NCBI GenBank assembly: GCA_947650155.1
Contig: CANSUS010000002.1
Coordinates: 1 to 64,000, forward strand
DNA from: an uncultured Lachnospiraceae bacterium
GTDB taxonomy: Bacteria; Bacillota; Clostridia; Lachnospirales; Lachnospiraceae
Direction: 5' to 3'
DNA length: 64,000 nucleotides
Position 1 is the stretch's first letter. Each line of letters opens with the position of its first letter. The notes below the pieces were generated by a model. The model was not told the DNA's origin. It saw nothing but the letters and a program-made list of their open reading frames with translations, and searched no databases. Of this stretch, positions 61,154 to 64,000 are shown one piece after another. The position numbers and the translations under genes were made by a program.

Positions 61154-64000
61154 ATGGGAGTCGTGTATACAGAAGACCAGAAGCGGGTCATTGACCTGCG
61201 GGACAGAAATATACTGGTATCAGCGGCAGCAGGGAGCGGCAAGACAGCAGTGCTGACGGAACGGATCGTGGCAAGACTGAGAGATGAGCGCGACAGGCTG
61301 GATATAGACAGGATTCTGGTGGTCACCTTTACCAATGCTGCGGCGGCGGAAATGCGGGAGCGGATCAGGAAGAAAATAATGGAGTGTCTGGAAAAGGAGC
61401 CGGAGAATGAGCATCTGCAAAGGCAGGCGGCTCTCATTCATAATGCGCAGATTACAACAATTGACAGTTTCTGCCTTTTTGTCATACGAAATAATTTTAA
61501 TGATATCGGGCTGGACCCGGGATTTCGGATTGCGGATGAAGGGGAGCTTAAGCTGTTAAAACAGGATGTGCTGGCGGAACTTTTAGAAGAAAAATTTGCT
61601 GCGGCGGAGGATGAATTTCTCTACTGTGTGGAGTGTTACAGCGCCGGAAACAGGGAAACCGTTCTGGAAGAGAATATTATGAAATTATACGATTTTTCTA
61701 TGAGTTATCCATTTCCGGAAGAATGGCTGAAAGAAAGAGAGGCCGACTACCATATAGAAAGCGTGGAGGAATTGGAAGAGTCGGCCCCCGGGCAGGCAGC
61801 GATGCTTGCCGTAAGCCGTACGATCAGGGAGGGGATTGCAAGCATAGAATGGGCAATTGCGGTGTGCGAACAGCCGGACGGACCTTATATGTATGGAGCC
61901 GTTTTGGATCAGGAAAGAGAAATGCTTTTGCAGCTTGCAGAAATCAGGAATCTTTCTGAAATGGAAGCAGCGATGGAAAAGGTGCGGTTTGACAGACTTC
62001 CCTCTAAAAAAGATGATTCAGTCAGTTCTCTAAAAAGGGAGAATGTGAAAAAAATCAGAAACGAGATGAAAGAAAGCATACAGGAAATCAAAGAGAAAAT
62101 CTTCTTTCAGCCGCTTAGAAAGAGCATAGAGCAGAGCGTTTACTGCGAGCGGGCTATAAAGGGGCTGATTGACCTGACGCTGTGCTTCAAACAGAAATTA
62201 GATGAAAAAAAGCGGGAAAAGAATCTGATTGATTTTTCAGATATGGAACATTTTGCTTTGGATATTCTGATCAAGAGAGGGGAGAACGGGGAGATTCTGC
62301 CTACGGATACGGCAATGGATTATCGCGCATATTTCAAAGAGATTATGATTGATGAATATCAGGATTCCAATCTGGTGCAGGAGTATCTGTTAGCAGTTAT
62401 TTCAGGAGAAACACAGGGAAATTATAACCGGTTCATGGTAGGAGACGTAAAACAGAGTATTTATAAATTCAGGCTTGCCCGTCCTGAAATCTTTATGGAA
62501 AAATACCGGGAATATGAAATAACAGACAGCAAAAAGCAGCGTATCGATCTGCATCAGAATTTCAGGAGCAGAAAAGAAGTAATTGACAGCGTTAATTTTA
62601 TATTTTATCAGCTTATGGGAAGTGAACTTGGAGGAATTTCTTATGATGAAAAAGCAGCGCTTTTGTTTGGTGCAGAGTTTCTTCCCGCGCTGCCTGAAAA
62701 ACGGGAATGGAACAATGATACGGAGCTTCTGATTGTGGAAAAACCAAAAAAAGAAGAGGAACTTTCTGCAAAGATGAGCGAGGCTTATGTTGTTGCGAAA
62801 AGAATCAAAAAACTGTTGAAAGAAAATTATGTTACGGATCAGGAAAGCGGGAAGCTTCGGCCGGTTTCCTATAAGGACATTGTAGTGCTGCTTAGAACAA
62901 ACAGCGGTTGGGATGAAGAATTTAAAAAGGTCTTTTCAGAAGAAGGGATACCCTCCTATATTACATCCAAAACAGGATATTTCAAGACAGCAGAGATACG
63001 AACTATTTTGCAGCTTCTGCGGGTTCTTGACAATCCGCTTCAGGATATTCCATTGTTTGGCGTACTTCGGAGTGTGTTTGGCGGTTTTGATGACGAGGAA
63101 GTCTCACTTATTAAAATACTGACGGACGGTAAAGTAAAAAAGGGAAGTCTGCTTTATGAGAGATTGAAATATCTGGAAAAAGAAACATTGGAAGAGGAAA
63201 ATCTGCAAAAAAAAATCGTACATTTTCTGGCAATGATCGAGAGGTACAGAAATATGGTGACCTGTTTACCGATTCATGAGCTTTTGCAGACGATTCTGCG
63301 TGAAACGAATTATGATCTTTATACGGCGGCTCTTCCGGGCGGAGAACAGCGCAGAGCGAATTTGGAAATGTTTCTGGAAAAGGCAGCGGCCTTTGAACAG
63401 ACAAGTTATCACGGGCTTTTTCATTTTATTCGGTATATGGAACAAATGGAAAAATATGATGTGGATTACGGGGAGGCAGGAACGTTTGAAGAGGAGGCGG
63501 ATGTGGTGCGCATTATGAGTATCCATAAGAGCAAGGGACTGGAATTTCCCATTTGTTTCGTTGCGGGCCTTTCCAAAAAATTTAATATGCAGGATACTGT
63601 AAAACCGATTATATCAGATATTGACATGGGAATCGGCACAGATTATATTGATCCGGATGCCAGGATACGAAATCAGACGCTGCGCAAAAATATCATAGCA
63701 GGAAAGATGCAGAACGACAACATTGCTGAGGAAATGCGAATTTTGTATGTTGCGCTTACCAGGGCGAAAGAAAAACTCATATTGACGGGCTGCGTGGATA
63801 AACCGTTGGAAAAGATTGCTTCTCTTTCTAAAATTCTTGTTTACAAAGAAAGGCTGCTGCCTTATTCTGTAATTAAAGGATCTGGAAGCTATATGGATTT
63901 GCTGCTTGCATCATTGATCAGACATCCCGCCATGCAGGAGATTTTACAGGAAGGAGGAGTGGAGAGCAGTCTGCGGGAAAGTCCGGAGGACTGGGAAAAA
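61154..64000 (+). CDS. addA: AddA subunit of AddAB helicase-nuclease, 3' end cut by window
   Basis: 949 codons are present and the frame is still open at the window end; the full protein should be about 1200 residues. UvrD-type helicase motifs: VSAAAGSGKTAVL (Walker A, residues 22-34), VVTFTNAAAAEMRERI, TTIDSFCLFVIRNNF, MIDEYQDSN (Walker B), FMVGDVKQSIYKFR, VRIMSIHKSKGLEFPICFV and RILYVALTRAKEKLIL. The C-terminal nuclease domain lies beyond the window. ATG 61154 follows ATGGAGGAGTCAT. Confidence 0.96.
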   Translation, partial: MGVVYTEDQKRVIDLRDRNILVSAAAGSGKTAVLTERIVARLRDERDRLDIDRILVVTFTNAAAAEMRERIRKKIMECLEKEPENEHLQRQAALIHNAQITTIDSFCLFVIRNNFNDIGLDPGFRIADEGELKLLKQDVLAELLEEKFAAAEDEFLYCVECYSAGNRETVLEENIMKLYDFSMSYPFPEEWLKEREADYHIESVEELEESAPGQAAMLAVSRTIREGIASIEWAIAVCEQPDGPYMYGAVLDQEREMLLQLAEIRNLSEMEAAMEKVRFDRLPSKKDDSVSSLKRENVKKIRNEMKESIQEIKEKIFFQPLRKSIEQSVYCERAIKGLIDLTLCFKQKLDEKKREKNLIDFSDMEHFALDILIKRGENGEILPTDTAMDYRAYFKEIMIDEYQDSNLVQEYLLAVISGETQGNYNRFMVGDVKQSIYKFRLARPEIFMEKYREYEITDSKKQRIDLHQNFRSRKEVIDSVNFIFYQLMGSELGGISYDEKAALLFGAEFLPALPEKREWNNDTELLIVEKPKKEEELSAKMSEAYVVAKRIKKLLKENYVTDQESGKLRPVSYKDIVVLLRTNSGWDEEFKKVFSEEGIPSYITSKTGYFKTAEIRTILQLLRVLDNPLQDIPLFGVLRSVFGGFDDEEVSLIKILTDGKVKKGSLLYERLKYLEKETLEEENLQKKIVHFLAMIERYRNMVTCLPIHELLQTILRETNYDLYTAALPGGEQRRANLEMFLEKAAAFEQTSYHGLFHFIRYMEQMEKYDVDYGEAGTFEEEADVVRIMSIHKSKGLEFPICFVAGLSKKFNMQDTVKPIISDIDMGIGTDYIDPDARIRNQTLRKNIIAGKMQNDNIAEEMRILYVALTRAKEKLILTGCVDKPLEKIASLSKILVYKERLLPYSVIKGSGSYMDLLLASLIRHPAMQEILQEGGVESSLRESPEDWEK

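Overview
The window looks like a chromosomal segment from an anaerobic, low-to-moderate-GC Firmicute, most likely family Lachnospiraceae (inference). The reasons are strong AGGAGG-type ribosome sites, TTGACA/TATAAT promoters, many U-tailed hairpins, a complete V-type ATPase operon, AddAB instead of RecBCD, HrcA/CIRCE and CcpA-like sites, and proteins with their best family matches in Clostridia (DUF3737, DUF6062, DUF2225, the COG2509 flavoprotein). It holds about 50 genes, nearly all on the + strand. The exceptions are hicAB, a metallophosphoesterase, a small acidic membrane protein and a HAD phosphatase.

Layout. 1-3.7 kb: 5'-truncated tRNA-Lys, a MATE exporter, tRNA-Leu with an odd duplicated and inverted 3' flank, and two paralogous lipoproteins. 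3.8-12.5 kb: nine-gene V-ATPase operon (H-C-I-K-F-E-A-B-D). 12.6-13.8 kb: a yybP-ykoY (Mn2+) riboswitch with terminator ahead of a CaCA cation exchanger. 13.8-19.0 kb: response regulator, intramembrane-sensing kinase, large FtsX-type permease and ABC ATPase. 19.1-19.8 kb: hicAB with a frameshifted hicA tail and a triple-palindrome operator. 19.8-24.2 kb: LacI regulator, glycogen phosphorylase, a tandem array of covarying hairpins and a truncated AbiEi-like gene. 24.2-33.0 kb: transaldolase, DUF3737, aldo-keto reductase/PHP/FAD operon, PpiC lipoprotein, CIRCE-controlled htpG. 33.4-41.6 kb: XRE membrane regulator, metallophosphoesterase, and a maltodextrin-type ABC operon with malQ and a LacI regulator. 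41.8-47.7 kb: two small helical proteins (possible LXG/WXG-like pair), DedA, a GT4 glycosyltransferase and a second two-component system. 47.8-57.5 kb: glnS, DUF2225, TetR-DUF6062, a sugar kinase, a large lipoprotein, a dipeptidase and a HAD phosphatase. 57.7-64 kb: addB and the start of addA, cut by the window end.

The most unusual content is intergenic. (1) A 111-bp conserved core occurs twice (25.1 kb and, inverted, 33.2 kb). Each copy is embedded in 43-49 bp inverted arms that are nearly perfectly self-complementary but differ in sequence between the two loci. Each copy sits just downstream of an intrinsic terminator. (2) Two tandem ~135-bp units after glgP each fold into three hairpins. 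In the 65-nt first hairpin, ten of twelve differences between the units form five compensatory base-pair changes. I recognise neither as a described family; both merit a genome-wide covariance search.

Functionally the segment links alpha-glucan use (phosphorylase, glucanotransferase, ABC importer, transaldolase), ion-gradient energetics (V-ATPase, CaCA), envelope stress sensing (two-component systems, lipoproteins, PpiC) and recombination repair (AddAB). Gene starts were chosen from ribosome-site spacing and protein alignment logic. Functions are from motif recognition only; no database search was run.
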